64,000 nucleotides of DNA from Albidovulum sp. (GTDB lineage: Bacteria; Pseudomonadota; Alphaproteobacteria; Rhodobacterales; Rhodobacteraceae), in the NCBI GenBank assembly GCA_030837785.1, contig JAUQYA010000082.1, positions 1 through 64,000 of the forward strand, given 5' to 3'. Shown here piece after piece: positions 7,958-16,227 of this stretch. A program made the translations under genes and the position numbers. The notes under the pieces were generated by a model. It saw nothing but the letters and a program-made list of their open reading frames with translations, searched no databases and was not told the DNA's origin. The stretch's first letter is position 1, and each line of letters opens with the position of its first letter.

Positions 7958-7999
7958 CGGTCCCGTCGCCCGGCCCCGTCGCCCGGTTCAGTCGCCCGG
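7958..7999. repeat. 13-bp tandem repeat (three copies) over the fdxA stop codon
   Basis: Three 13-base units lie at 7958-7970, 7971-7983 and 7984-7996, with the shared frame CGG-six variable bases-TCGCC (variants TCCCG, CCCCG, TTCAG), plus a partial fourth CGG. The fdxA stop codon (TCA on the plus strand, 7988-7990) lies in the last unit. Confidence 0.8.
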
Positions 8000-8326
8000 A
8001 CCGGCGGTCTCGGAGAAATACTTGGCGAGCTTGCCGGTTTCGCCATCGCGGTCCGCGGCCTCGGGCAACGGGTCCTTGCGCTGGGTGATGACGGGCCATT
8101 GTTCGGCGTATTTCCGGTTGAACTCCACCCAGTTGTCCATCGCCGGCTCGGTGTCGGGCCGGATCGCGTCGGCCGGGCATTCCGGTTCGCACACCCCGCA
8201 GTCGATGCATTCGTCGGGATGGATCACCAGCATGTTCTCGCCTTCATAGAAACAGTCCACGGGGCAGACCTCGACGCAGTCGGTGTATTTGCAGGCGATG
8301 CAGTTGTCGGTCACGACATAGGTCAT
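7988..8326 (-). CDS. fdxA: 7Fe-8S ferredoxin
   Basis: A 112-residue FdxA-type ferredoxin, a soluble one-electron carrier. The first cluster segment is CIACKYTDCVEVCPVDCF (residues 9-26) with the atypical spacing of [3Fe-4S]/[4Fe-4S] ferredoxins. The second is CIDCGVCEPECP. The C-terminal extension after residue 60 (EFNRKYAEQWPVIT) is standard for the 7Fe group. The ATG at 8326 gives MTYVVTDNC, the conserved start. In related bacteria fdxA sits beside carD and an S4/helicase pair, as here, although a transporter gene on the other strand separates it from the latter. Confidence 0.95.
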   Translation of the reverse strand: MTYVVTDNCIACKYTDCVEVCPVDCFYEGENMLVIHPDECIDCGVCEPECPADAIRPDTEPAMDNWVEFNRKYAEQWPVITQRKDPLPEAADRDGETGKLAKYFSETAGPGD

Positions 8327-8542
8327 GGAGCGGTCCTTCCGGCGGTCTTCGCGCGGGCCAAGCGCGAGGCTACGGCCCGTAGTTATTTTCGCAGCCCGGA
8401 AGGTGCAAGACAAGAATGCCCTTCCCCGGCGACCCGCGACAACGAATCGCGCGCGCCCCCGCGCGGGGACTTTCCCGCCGGCCGCACCATGCTAGACTTC
8501 GTCCGGGACGCGCGCCGGGATAGTGGAAAGGCCGAGACCCCG

Positions 8543-9616
8543 ATGCAGACGCACGCAATCGGCCGCAGGCCGGTTCTGGCCGGCGTCGAGACGCTGGCAC
8601 CGGCCTATTTCGGCATGGTCATGGCCACGGGCATCGTCTCGCTCGCCGCCGAACAGATGGGAATGCCCTGGCTCGCGCGCGGCATCTTCGCGATCAACGT
8701 CGTGGCCTATGCGACGCTCTGGGCGCTGAACCTCGTGCGCGCCGTCCGCTTCCCGCGCGCCTTCTTCGCCGACCTCACCGACCACCTGCGGGGCCCGGGG
8801 TTCTTCACCTTCGTCGCCGCGACCAACGTGCTTGGCGCCCAGGTGGTGATCCTGACCGGCCGCATCGCGATGGCCTTCGCGCTTTGGTTCCTGTCGGTGG
8901 CGCTCTGGCTGGTGCTGACCTACGCGATTTTCACGGCGCTGACGGTCAAGGAGGAGAAGCCCACGCTCGAGAAGGGGCTGAGCGGGGCCTGGCTGCTGGC
9001 GGTCGTGGCCACCCAGTCGATCGCGGTTCTGGGGGCGATCCTGGCCGCGCGGGTCGGCCAGCCGCACCGGATCGAGCTGAACTTCCTCGCGCTCTCGATG
9101 TGGCTCTGGGGCGGCATGCTCTACATCTGGATGATGTCGCTGATCTTCTACCGCTACACCTTCTTCCGCTTTTCGCCGGGGGATCTGTCGCCGCCCTACT
9201 GGATCAACATGGGGGCGATGGCGATTTCCACGCTGGCGGGATCGCGGCTGATGCTGAATGCGGGCGACGCGCCGTTCCTCGCCTCGATCCTGCCGTTCCT
9301 CAAGGGCTATACCGTCTTCTACTGGGCGACCGGCACCTGGTGGATCCCGATGCTGGTGATCCTCGGCATCTGGCGCCATGTCTACCGGCGGTTTCCGCTG
9401 GTCTATGATCCGCTCTACTGGGGCGCGGTCTTTCCCCTGGGCATGTATGCGGTCTCCACCCACACGATGATCGACGCGCTCGGGCTCGACTTCGCGCCGG
9501 GCTTCGGGTTCCTCATGCCGGTGCCCGACATCTTCACCTGGGTCGGGCTCGCGGCCTGGGCCCTGGCCTTCACCGCGCTTCTGAGGGTGATCCTGCGGCA
9601 GTTCGCAGGGCGGTAG
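8543..9616 (+). CDS. TDT-family (TehA/SLAC1-like) transporter
   Basis: A 357-residue membrane protein with about ten hydrophobic segments, in the tellurite-resistance/dicarboxylate transporter family. The first helix PAYFGMVMATGIVSLAA and the ATGTWWIPMLVILGIWRH motif late in the protein are typical. Members include TehA, malic acid transporters, sulfite efflux pumps and plant SLAC1 anion channels, so the exported anion cannot be told. The ATG at 8543 precedes the first family motif by the usual distance. It is divergent from fdxA and convergent with the S4 gene. Confidence 0.88.
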   Translation: MQTHAIGRRPVLAGVETLAPAYFGMVMATGIVSLAAEQMGMPWLARGIFAINVVAYATLWALNLVRAVRFPRAFFADLTDHLRGPGFFTFVAATNVLGAQVVILTGRIAMAFALWFLSVALWLVLTYAIFTALTVKEEKPTLEKGLSGAWLLAVVATQSIAVLGAILAARVGQPHRIELNFLALSMWLWGGMLYIWMMSLIFYRYTFFRFSPGDLSPPYWINMGAMAISTLAGSRLMLNAGDAPFLASILPFLKGYTVFYWATGTWWIPMLVILGIWRHVYRRFPLVYDPLYWGAVFPLGMYAVSTHTMIDALGLDFAPGFGFLMPVPDIFTWVGLAAWALAFTALLRVILRQFAGR

Positions 9617-9649
9617 GGGCGGGAGCGGCGCAGGCCATCCACCCGCCCC

Positions 9650-9928
9650 TCAGCCGCCGTCCGGCGCGTCGAGGTCGTCGTAGAGCCCGCGCGCCTCGGG
9701 GGCCGGGCCGCGGCGGCTGCCGCAGGCGAGGATACGGACGACGCGCACCTGGCCGCCCTGCGGGAAGGTCAGCACGTCGCCGGGGCCGACGGCGTGGCCG
9801 GGCTTGCCCATCGGCGTGCCGTTGAGCCTGAGATGCCCGCCCGACACCGCCTCGGCGGCAAGGCCGCGGGTCTTGAAGAACCGCGCCTGCCAGAGCCACT
9901 TGTCGATGCGGATACGGCCCTCCGCCAC
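9650..9928 (-). CDS. S4-domain RNA-binding protein (Hsp15-like)
   Basis: A 92-residue protein with an S4 RNA-binding domain at the start: IRIDKWLWQARFFKTRGLA, then GHLRLNG, then VGPGDVLTF. The arrangement matches Hsp15/HslR, which binds stalled 50S subunits carrying nascent chains. The C-terminal tail is short and charged. The gene begins seven bases after the stop of the Suv3-like helicase gene on the same strand, so the two RNA-related genes probably form an operon. Confidence 0.9.
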   Translation of the reverse strand: MAEGRIRIDKWLWQARFFKTRGLAAEAVSGGHLRLNGTPMGKPGHAVGPGDVLTFPQGGQVRVVRILACGSRRGPAPEARGLYDDLDAPDGG

Positions 9929-9935
9929 GCCGGCC

Positions 9936-12782
9936 TCAGATCTTGTCGCGCAGGCCCATCAGCGCGGCGGCGAAGGGGTTGTCGGGGTCGATCCGGTCCT
10001 TCCTCGGCGGACGCGACTCGAACGACCGGGCGCGCTCCTCCTCGCGGCGGGGCTTGGCGCCGGGCTTGCCCTCGGGCTTGCCGTGCGGTTTCCTGTGCGG
10101 CTTTTCGTGCGGTTTTTCCTGCGGCTTGCCGCCGCGCGGGCGCTCGCCACGCTCGCCGCGATCGCCCCGGGGCCGCTCGCCCCCCTCGCCCTTCGGCCGG
10201 GCCTCGCGGCGCTCCCCGCCCTCCTGCGGCGCGCCCTCCGGCCGGGGGCCGCGGTTCGGCCGCTCGCCCCGCGGCGCGCGCGGCCGGGGCGCCCAGGTGA
10301 AGCTGTAGAACACCTCCGTCTCGGTGATGGTCTGAAGCGCGGTCTCCTCCTCGGTGATCGGGTTCGCCGCCTGCCCTTCCTCGGCGGGCCTGGCCACCGG
10401 CTCGGCCCGGACCTTCTCGCGCTCGCCCCGCTCGCCCCTGTAGCCCAGGCCCGCCATCAGGTCGGCGAACTGTTCCAGCGTCATGCCGGTGATCGACAGC
10501 ATGTCGGGCGTGGCCTCGAAGCCGGCGCGGCTGTCCTGGGTGCGCAGGATGTCGGCGAGCCGCTCCAGCATGTCGATGCGGATCGCCCGCGCCCCGGCCG
10601 GGTGGTAGCCCGAGAGCGTGTAGTAGCCCTTCGGCACGCCGTCGATGTTCGGCACGGTGACGAGACCGGGCGGCGGGCTTTCGGGAAACTCGTCCAGCCC
10701 CTCGTGCAGCGACCAGAGCACGAGGCGCAGCCGCGTCGGCGCCGGCTTCAGCAGCGCGGACTGGAAGATCGTGTACTGGCCGAAGCGCACGCCGTGCTTC
10801 CTGAGCGCGCCGCGCGTGTCCTGGTCGAGCGCCTTGACCTCGGCCGCGACGCCCTCGCGCGGGATCACGCCGAGCGCCTCGACCAGCCGGAAGGCGAAGC
10901 CGCGGGCGAGACCGGTCAGGGCCTCGTCGCGCTGGAGGTTCAGGAGCGGCTCGAACTGCGTGGCGATCTTGCGGTCGATGAAATGCTGGAGCCGCCGGCG
11001 CACCTTCTCGGCCACCTCGAAGCCCGCCTCCTCGTCGACGAAGGGCTCGACCTGCGGCTTGAGCACATCGGCGCCCTTCACCAGCTTGCCGACCGCATGG
11101 GTGCCCCACATCAGCCCGCCCTGTTCGGTGAAGTCGAACTCGGTGTCGGGGGCGTTGTAGAAGCGGTCCGCGCGCAGATGGAATTCGGGGCGCAGCGCCT
11201 CGTAGGCCGCCTGCCGCAACGTCTTCGCCCCGTCGGGAGAGGCCGACCCGTCCTGGCGGAAGCGGAACCCTTCGAGACGGCCGACGAATTCGCCCTCGAC
11301 CGTCACCTCGCCCTTGTCGTTCACCTCGGCCACGAGGCCCTCCTTCTGCTTGAGCCGGCGAAGAAGAACGCTCGTCCGCCGGTCCACAAATCTTTGCGTC
11401 AGCGCGGCATGGAGCGCGTCCGACAGGCGGTCTTCTACCGCGCGCGTCTCGCCGCGCCAATGAATTTCGTCCGCGACCCAGCCATTGCGCTGCGCGACAT
11501 AGGTCCAGGTGCGGATGTAGGCGAGCCGTTTCGACAGCGCGTCGATGTCGCCTTCGGCCTTGTCGATGCGCCGGATCTGGGCCGCGAGCCAATCATCGGG
11601 CACATGGCCATCGCGCAGGAAGGCGAAGATGCGTGACAGCAGATTGGCGTGTTCCTGCGGCGAAATGCCCTGAAAATCGGGGATTCGGCAGACATCCCAC
11701 AAAAGCCGCAGGTCGCGCGGATGGCCGAGCAAGTCGCGCACCGCGGGAAGCTCGGCGAGCGCCTTCAGCGCGCGCAGGTCGTCGGCCTCGCGCCCGCGCT
11801 GGAGCCATTCGTTGCCGGGCGAGGCTTCGAGCGAGGCGACGAGCCGGTTGGCCGAGCCGAAGTCGAGATCACCGGCGCGCCAGTTGAGCCGCCGGATCGG
11901 CGCGAAGCGGTGGGTCTCGATGGCGTCGATCACCTCGGGCGCGAGCGCCTCCGCCTCGCCGGTGACGCCGAAGGTGCCGGGCGCCATGTGGCGGCCGGCG
12001 CGGCCGGCGATCTGGGCCAGCTCGTGCGGGAAGAGCGGCCGCATCCGCCAGCCGTCGAACTTCGCAGTGGCCGAGAAGGCCACATGCCCGATGTCGAGGT
12101 TGAGCCCCATGCCGATGGCGTCGGTGGCGACGAGGTAATCGACCTCGCCGGCCTGATACATCGCCACCTGGGCGTTGCGCGTCCGCGGCGAAAGCGCCCC
12201 CATGACCACCGCCGCCCCGCCCTTCTGGCGGCGGATCAGCTCGGCGATGGCATAGACATTTTCAACCGAAAACCCGACGATGGCCGACCGCGGCGGCATG
12301 CGGCTCAGCTTTTTCGAACCCGTATGGCTGAGCGTCGAGAACCGTTCCCGCTTCAGGAACTGCACCCGCGGCACCAGCGCGGCGATCGCGCCCCGCATCG
12401 TGTCGGAACCAAGGAACAGCGTCTCCAGGAGCCCCCGCGCGTTCAGCAGGCGGTCGGTGAAGACATGGCCGCGCTCGGGGTCGGCGCAAAGCTGGATCTC
12501 GTCGACGGCGAGGAAGTCGCAGCCGATGTCGGTCGGCATCGCCTCGACCGTGCAGACCCAGTATTGCGCCCGGGCGCCGACGATGCGTTCCTCGCCGGTG
12601 ACCAGTGCGGCGACCGAGGGGCCGCGGGCGGCGACGATGCGGTCGTAGACCTCGCGGGCGAGAAGGCGCAGGGGCAGGCCGATGACGCCGGTGCGGTGCG
12701 CCAGCATCCGTTCGATGGCATAGTGCGTCTTGCCGGTATTCGTCGGCCCGAGGACCGCCGTGATCCTCGCGTCCGGACCCAT
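9936..12782 (-). CDS. Suv3-like superfamily 2 RNA helicase with basic C-terminal tail
   Basis: A 948-residue helicase. Walker A is GPTNTGKT (residues 12-19), the motif II variant is VDEIQ, and the motif VI region is QIAGRAGRH. These match mitochondrial Suv3-type RNA helicases and their alpha-proteobacterial relatives, so RNA unwinding in decay or ribosome work is likely. Roughly the last 130 residues are low-complexity Arg/Gly/Glu/Lys/Pro (for example GERPRG and KPHGKPEGKP), probably a disordered RNA-binding tail. The ATG at 12782 lies 11 bases after the TPR gene's stop; an upstream in-frame codon would overlap that gene. The S4 gene follows seven bases downstream. Confidence 0.92.
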   Translation of the reverse strand: MGPDARITAVLGPTNTGKTHYAIERMLAHRTGVIGLPLRLLAREVYDRIVAARGPSVAALVTGEERIVGARAQYWVCTVEAMPTDIGCDFLAVDEIQLCADPERGHVFTDRLLNARGLLETLFLGSDTMRGAIAALVPRVQFLKRERFSTLSHTGSKKLSRMPPRSAIVGFSVENVYAIAELIRRQKGGAAVVMGALSPRTRNAQVAMYQAGEVDYLVATDAIGMGLNLDIGHVAFSATAKFDGWRMRPLFPHELAQIAGRAGRHMAPGTFGVTGEAEALAPEVIDAIETHRFAPIRRLNWRAGDLDFGSANRLVASLEASPGNEWLQRGREADDLRALKALAELPAVRDLLGHPRDLRLLWDVCRIPDFQGISPQEHANLLSRIFAFLRDGHVPDDWLAAQIRRIDKAEGDIDALSKRLAYIRTWTYVAQRNGWVADEIHWRGETRAVEDRLSDALHAALTQRFVDRRTSVLLRRLKQKEGLVAEVNDKGEVTVEGEFVGRLEGFRFRQDGSASPDGAKTLRQAAYEALRPEFHLRADRFYNAPDTEFDFTEQGGLMWGTHAVGKLVKGADVLKPQVEPFVDEEAGFEVAEKVRRRLQHFIDRKIATQFEPLLNLQRDEALTGLARGFAFRLVEALGVIPREGVAAEVKALDQDTRGALRKHGVRFGQYTIFQSALLKPAPTRLRLVLWSLHEGLDEFPESPPPGLVTVPNIDGVPKGYYTLSGYHPAGARAIRIDMLERLADILRTQDSRAGFEATPDMLSITGMTLEQFADLMAGLGYRGERGEREKVRAEPVARPAEEGQAANPITEEETALQTITETEVFYSFTWAPRPRAPRGERPNRGPRPEGAPQEGGERREARPKGEGGERPRGDRGERGERPRGGKPQEKPHEKPHRKPHGKPEGKPGAKPRREEERARSFESRPPRKDRIDPDNPFAAALMGLRDKI

Positions 12783-12792
12783 GCGCCTGCTC

Positions 12793-13350
12793 CTAGAGTG
12801 CCGTGCCGGTCGTCTTCTTTTCCAGCCGGTCGAGAGCCTCATGTATGGTCTGCTGGTGCGGATGTATAGCCAGCGAGGCGCGATAGGCCTTCATCGCCGC
12901 CGCGTTCTCGCCGAGCTCCTCCAGAATCATCCCCAGCCCGTCGAGCGCGCCGAAGTGGTGCTCGTTCAGCGCCAGCGCGCGGCCGATGTCGGACACCGAG
13001 GGGCCGAGCTGGCCGGCGAGGTAGAAGGCGGTCGCCCGCGCGTTCCAGCCCTCGGCGAAATCCGGCGCATGGTCGGTCAGCGCGGTCAGATGCTCGATCG
13101 CGGCGGCAAGGTCGCCGGCCTCGATCGCGTCCTTGCCACGCTTGAGCAGGAGGTCCATCGCCGGCGAGCCGGAGCGCGACCATTCGCGCAGGATGTCGGC
13201 CTGGGTGCGCTGCCATTCGGCATTGGCGGGGTCGGCAAGTTCGGCATAGAGCCGGTCGAGCGGTTCGGCCGCGAGCGCGAACTGGCCGAGCGGTAACGCT
13301 GCGGCACAGACGAAGAAAACCGCGCGGAAGTGGGTGGCGATGCGTCCCAT
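12793..13350 (-). CDS. Exported tetratricopeptide-repeat protein
   Basis: A 185-residue protein with a hydrophobic N-terminal signal (residues 9-27, ending ALAAEP). Three to four TPR-like helical repeats follow (for example AIEAGDLAAAIEHLTALTDH, ARATAFYLAGQLGPSVSDI and ILEELGENAAAMKAYRASL). TPRs mediate protein contacts; no enzyme domain is present. Periplasmic location is inferred from the signal. It lies immediately upstream of the helicase gene on the same strand and divergent from the SCP2 gene, with 69 bases between starts. Confidence 0.85.
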   Translation of the reverse strand: MGRIATHFRAVFFVCAAALPLGQFALAAEPLDRLYAELADPANAEWQRTQADILREWSRSGSPAMDLLLKRGKDAIEAGDLAAAIEHLTALTDHAPDFAEGWNARATAFYLAGQLGPSVSDIGRALALNEHHFGALDGLGMILEELGENAAAMKAYRASLAIHPHQQTIHEALDRLEKKTTGTAL

Positions 13351-13419
13351 AACGGTGCAGAGTGTAGCCGAAACCCGGACCCTGCGCGAGGGGCCGGGCA
13401 GTCACATTTGGAGGAACGC

Positions 13420-13707
13420 ATGAGCGATGTGGTGAACGCGGCCGTGGCCGCGCTGAGCGAGAAACTGTCCGGCGGCCTGCCCGGCACGGCCAAGTTCGTG
13501 ATCGCGGGCGAAGGCGCGCTGATGATCGACGGCACCGGCGTGCGGGCGGGCGACGAGGACGCCGACGTCACCATCACCGCCGACCGCGACACCTTCGAGG
13601 GGCTTCTGTCGGGCGATGTGAACCCGACGGCCGCCTTCATGCAGGGCAAGCTTTCCATCGACGGCGACATGGGTCTTGCGATGCAGCTTGGTGCGGCGCT
13701 CGGCTGA
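13420..13707 (+). CDS. SCP2 sterol-carrier-domain protein
   Basis: A 95-residue single SCP2 domain. It has the AKFVIAGEGALMIDG strand region, DADVTITADRDTFEGLLSGDVNPTAAFMQGKLSIDGDM in the core, and the C-terminal amphipathic helix AMQLG. Such small proteins bind lipids or acyl-CoA esters in the cytoplasm. A good ribosome site (GGAGGAA) lies just before the ATG at 13420. The next gene, a lysophospholipase-like hydrolase, starts two bases after the stop, consistent with a lipid-handling pair. Confidence 0.92.
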   Translation: MSDVVNAAVAALSEKLSGGLPGTAKFVIAGEGALMIDGTGVRAGDEDADVTITADRDTFEGLLSGDVNPTAAFMQGKLSIDGDMGLAMQLGAALG

Positions 13708-13709
13708 GG

Positions 13710-14645
13710 ATGGCGGCCGCGCCCTTCTACGCCGATGTGGCCGAGGCGCCCGGCGGCGAGGCCTGCGTCTGGCTCGACACGTCGGACGGGGTGCGGGTCC
13801 GCGCCGCCTGTTGGCGAGGGGGCAGCAAGGGAACCGTGCTCCTGTTCCCCGGCCGCACCGAATATGTCGAGAAATACGGCCCCGCAGCGGGCGAGTTCGC
13901 CCGGCGCGGCTATGCGATGGCGACGATCGACTGGCGCGGCCAGGGCATCGCCGACCGGCTTCTCGACGAACCCGCGCCCGGGCATGTCGGGCGCTTCACC
14001 GACTACCAGCGCGACGTGGCGGCGCTGGTGGCGTTCCTGCGCGCCGAAGCGCTGCCAGAGCCCTGGTTCCTCGTCGGCCATTCGATGGGGGGCTGCATCG
14101 GGCTGAGGGCGCTTCACGAAGGGCTGGCGGTGCGGGCGGTGGCGTTTTCGGCGCCGATGCTGGGGATCAGGATGCACCCGGCGCTCCGCCCCGTCGCCTG
14201 GGCGCTGGCGACGCTGGGGCCCGTGGTCGGGCTGGGCGACCGGCTGGTGCCCTCGACCTCGCCGATGACCTATGTGCTCGAGGCGCCGTTCGAGGGGAAC
14301 TTCCTGACCCGCGATCGCGCGATGTATGAATTCATGCAGCGCCAGTTGACCCTGCACCCCGATCTGGCCATCGGCGGCCCGACGCTGACCTGGCTGCGCG
14401 AGGCGCTGCGCGAGAGCCGCGCGCTGGCGCGCATGCCCTCGCCCGCGCTGCCCTGCCTGACCATGCTCGGGCGCGCCGAGCGCATCGTCGACATCGGCGC
14501 GATCCGGGACCGGATGAACCGCTGGCCGGGGGCGGCGTTCGACCTTGTCGAGGACGCCGAACACGAGCTGATGATGGAGGGCCCGGGCATCAGGGCGCGG
14601 TTCTACGACGGCGCGGCGGCGCTCTTCGACGCCCACCGCGGCTGA
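13710..14645 (+). CDS. Alpha/beta hydrolase, lysophospholipase/monoacylglycerol lipase type
   Basis: A 311-residue hydrolase of the serine aminopeptidase S33 / PldB group. The nucleophile elbow is GHSMGG. The oxyanion region is LLFPGRTEYVEKYG, near residue 50. The acid and His are expected in the DIGAIRDRM and DAEHELMMEG segments, with H in EHE. RVRAACWRG with FPGRTEYVEKYG is characteristic of lysophospholipase L2-like enzymes. It is probably cotranscribed with the SCP2 gene and convergent with the Anbu operon. Confidence 0.9.
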   Translation: MAAAPFYADVAEAPGGEACVWLDTSDGVRVRAACWRGGSKGTVLLFPGRTEYVEKYGPAAGEFARRGYAMATIDWRGQGIADRLLDEPAPGHVGRFTDYQRDVAALVAFLRAEALPEPWFLVGHSMGGCIGLRALHEGLAVRAVAFSAPMLGIRMHPALRPVAWALATLGPVVGLGDRLVPSTSPMTYVLEAPFEGNFLTRDRAMYEFMQRQLTLHPDLAIGGPTLTWLREALRESRALARMPSPALPCLTMLGRAERIVDIGAIRDRMNRWPGAAFDLVEDAEHELMMEGPGIRARFYDGAAALFDAHRG

Positions 14646-14654
14646 CCTTCCGGG

Positions 14655-15380
14655 TCAGATCCGGATCTTGGCGAAACTGTCCCTGAGCGCCTTCGACCAT
14701 GCGGCGCTGATGCGGGCGAAGTCCTGATCGCCCGCTTCGAACCGCCGGGTGAAGGCGACCCGGCATTCGCCGGCCGGGATCACCGCGAGGTCAAGCGGCA
14801 TTCCGACCGAGAGGTTCGACCGCAGCGTCGAGTCCATCGACAGCAGCACCGCCTTCTGCGCGTCGGCGAGCGAGGTGGAGCGCCGCACCACCCGGTCGAG
14901 GATCGGCTTGCCGTACTTGTGCTCGCCGATCTGGAGGAACGGCGTGTCCTCGGTCGCCTCGATGAAGTTGCCTTCGGGGTAGATGAGGAACATCCGCATC
15001 GCCCCCCCCTTGCGCTGACCCGCGACGATCATCGAGGCAGAGGCCCCCTGGCGCATGACGGCAAGCTTGTCGTCCACCGCCTGGCGCACCCGGGCGAGCC
15101 GGTTGCCGACGATCTCGGCCACCTTGAGCATCGTCGGCGCCAGAAGGATCGAGGTTTCGGGCGTGGCGTCCGGGTCTTCGACCGCCTCGCGCAGTTCGGC
15201 GACGGTGGTCTGGGTGATCGACAGGCTGCCCGCGGTCAGGATCACCACGATCCGCTCGCCGGGGTTCTCGAAGGTGAACATCTTGCGGTAGGTGGCGATG
15301 TTGTCGAGCCCGGCATTGGTGCGCGTGTCCGACAGAAGTACCATGCCGTCGTTGAGAAGCAGCCCCACGCAATATGTCAT
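14655..15380 (-). CDS. Anbu, proteasome-like ancestral beta-subunit peptidase
   Basis: A 241-residue proteasome-family protein. The start MTYCVGLLLNDGMVLLSDTR places Thr2 as the N-terminal nucleophile after Met removal, with the Asp17/Lys-equivalent region (SDTRTNAG) following. This N-terminus and length match Anbu (bacterial proteasome-homologue), which forms helical or ring assemblies. The ATG at 15380 was chosen because it exposes Thr2. The gene is last in a four-gene set with a transglutaminase-like protease, an alpha-E protein and a circularly permuted ATP-grasp, the known conserved Anbu neighbourhood. Confidence 0.93.
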   Translation of the reverse strand: MTYCVGLLLNDGMVLLSDTRTNAGLDNIATYRKMFTFENPGERIVVILTAGSLSITQTTVAELREAVEDPDATPETSILLAPTMLKVAEIVGNRLARVRQAVDDKLAVMRQGASASMIVAGQRKGGAMRMFLIYPEGNFIEATEDTPFLQIGEHKYGKPILDRVVRRSTSLADAQKAVLLSMDSTLRSNLSVGMPLDLAVIPAGECRVAFTRRFEAGDQDFARISAAWSKALRDSFAKIRI

Positions 15381-15414
15381 CGTCCGGTTCCCGTTGGCTC
15401 TGGCCCGCGCGACA

Positions 15415-16227
15415 CTATTGCTGGCCCTGCCCGACCGCAACCGTCACGTCGAGCGTCTCGCGCCCGGCACCCTGTGCGATGCCGCGGATCGGGGCGGCGT
15501 CGCGGGCGTCGAGGCCGGAGCCCAGGCGCACATAGCGGTCGTCGGGGCAGCAGCGGTTGGCCGGGTCGAAGCCGATCCAGCCGAGGCCCTCGATCCAGAC
15601 CTCGGCCCAGGCATGGGCCGCCTCGTGGGGCGAGCCGTCCTCGGTCGCGAAGAGGTAGCCCGAGACGTAGCGGGCGGGAATGCCGAGCGCACGCGCGGCG
15701 GCGATCAGCGCATGGGCATGGTCCTGGCAGACCCCTTCGCCCAGCGCCATCGCCTCGGCCGCCGTGGTGTGCGCCTCGGTGGCGCCGGGCCGGTAGGCGA
15801 TGGCCTCGGCGACGAGGCGCGACAGCGCATGCGTGCGCGCGAGCGGTTCGGCCGCCTCGGCCGCGGCGGTGCGGGCCAGATCGGCAAGCTGCGCGTCGGC
15901 CCGCGTCGCCTGCGTCTCGCGCAGGTAGACGGCGGGGTTGACGGCCTCGCGGTGGCCGGTGAGAAGGCCGGCGAGGTCGGCGGTCTCCACCCTGCCGTCG
16001 ACGGTGACGGCCACATGGTCGGCCGGCCCCCTGAGCGACCAGCTTTCGATCCAGTCGCCCGCGCCATCGCGGAAGCCCGCGCCCCTCTGGCCGCCCTCCA
16101 CCGCAACCCGCCAGTCGATCACCCGCTGACCGGCGAAGTCCGACGGGGTCAGGCGCAGGCTCTGCACCGCCATGCGGATCGGCGCGTCGTAGCGGTAGCT
16201 GGTGCGGTGGGCGACGCTGAGGATCAT
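15415..16227 (-). CDS. Transglutaminase-like cysteine protease of the Anbu operon
   Basis: A 270-residue protein. An N-terminal beta region (MILSVAHRTSYRYDAPI, typical of the bacterial transglutaminase-like N-terminal domain) is followed by the catalytic core. The Cys lies in GEGVCQDHAHALIAAAR, the His in HAWAEVWIEGLGWIGFDP, and the Asp in that same FDP. The combination indicates a papain-fold protease or amide ligase. The ATG at 16227 overlaps the stop of the upstream alpha-E gene by four bases, showing tight operon organisation. Its substrate in Anbu systems is unknown. Confidence 0.93.
   Translation of the reverse strand: MILSVAHRTSYRYDAPIRMAVQSLRLTPSDFAGQRVIDWRVAVEGGQRGAGFRDGAGDWIESWSLRGPADHVAVTVDGRVETADLAGLLTGHREAVNPAVYLRETQATRADAQLADLARTAAAEAAEPLARTHALSRLVAEAIAYRPGATEAHTTAAEAMALGEGVCQDHAHALIAAARALGIPARYVSGYLFATEDGSPHEAAHAWAEVWIEGLGWIGFDPANRCCPDDRYVRLGSGLDARDAAPIRGIAQGAGRETLDVTVAVGQGQQ

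Larger units (their letters stand above)
7599..7987. other. Intergenic region between carD and fdxA
   Basis: About 390 bases with no supported gene. Read on the minus strand it contains, in order, tandem 13-bp repeats at the fdxA stop codon, an 11-bp inverted repeat at 7878-7907, a CG hairpin at 7772-7792 followed by TTTT, and the probable carD promoter. The stretch 7741-7770 is notably A+T-rich against the surroundings. Confidence 0.7.

Noticed and set aside
9769..11636. Long frames on both strands overlapping the Suv3-like helicase gene
   Set aside because: High G+C content creates long stop-free shadow frames. Their translations are Arg/Gly/Ala-rich and motif-free, while the helicase frame has Walker A, VDEIQ and motif VI.
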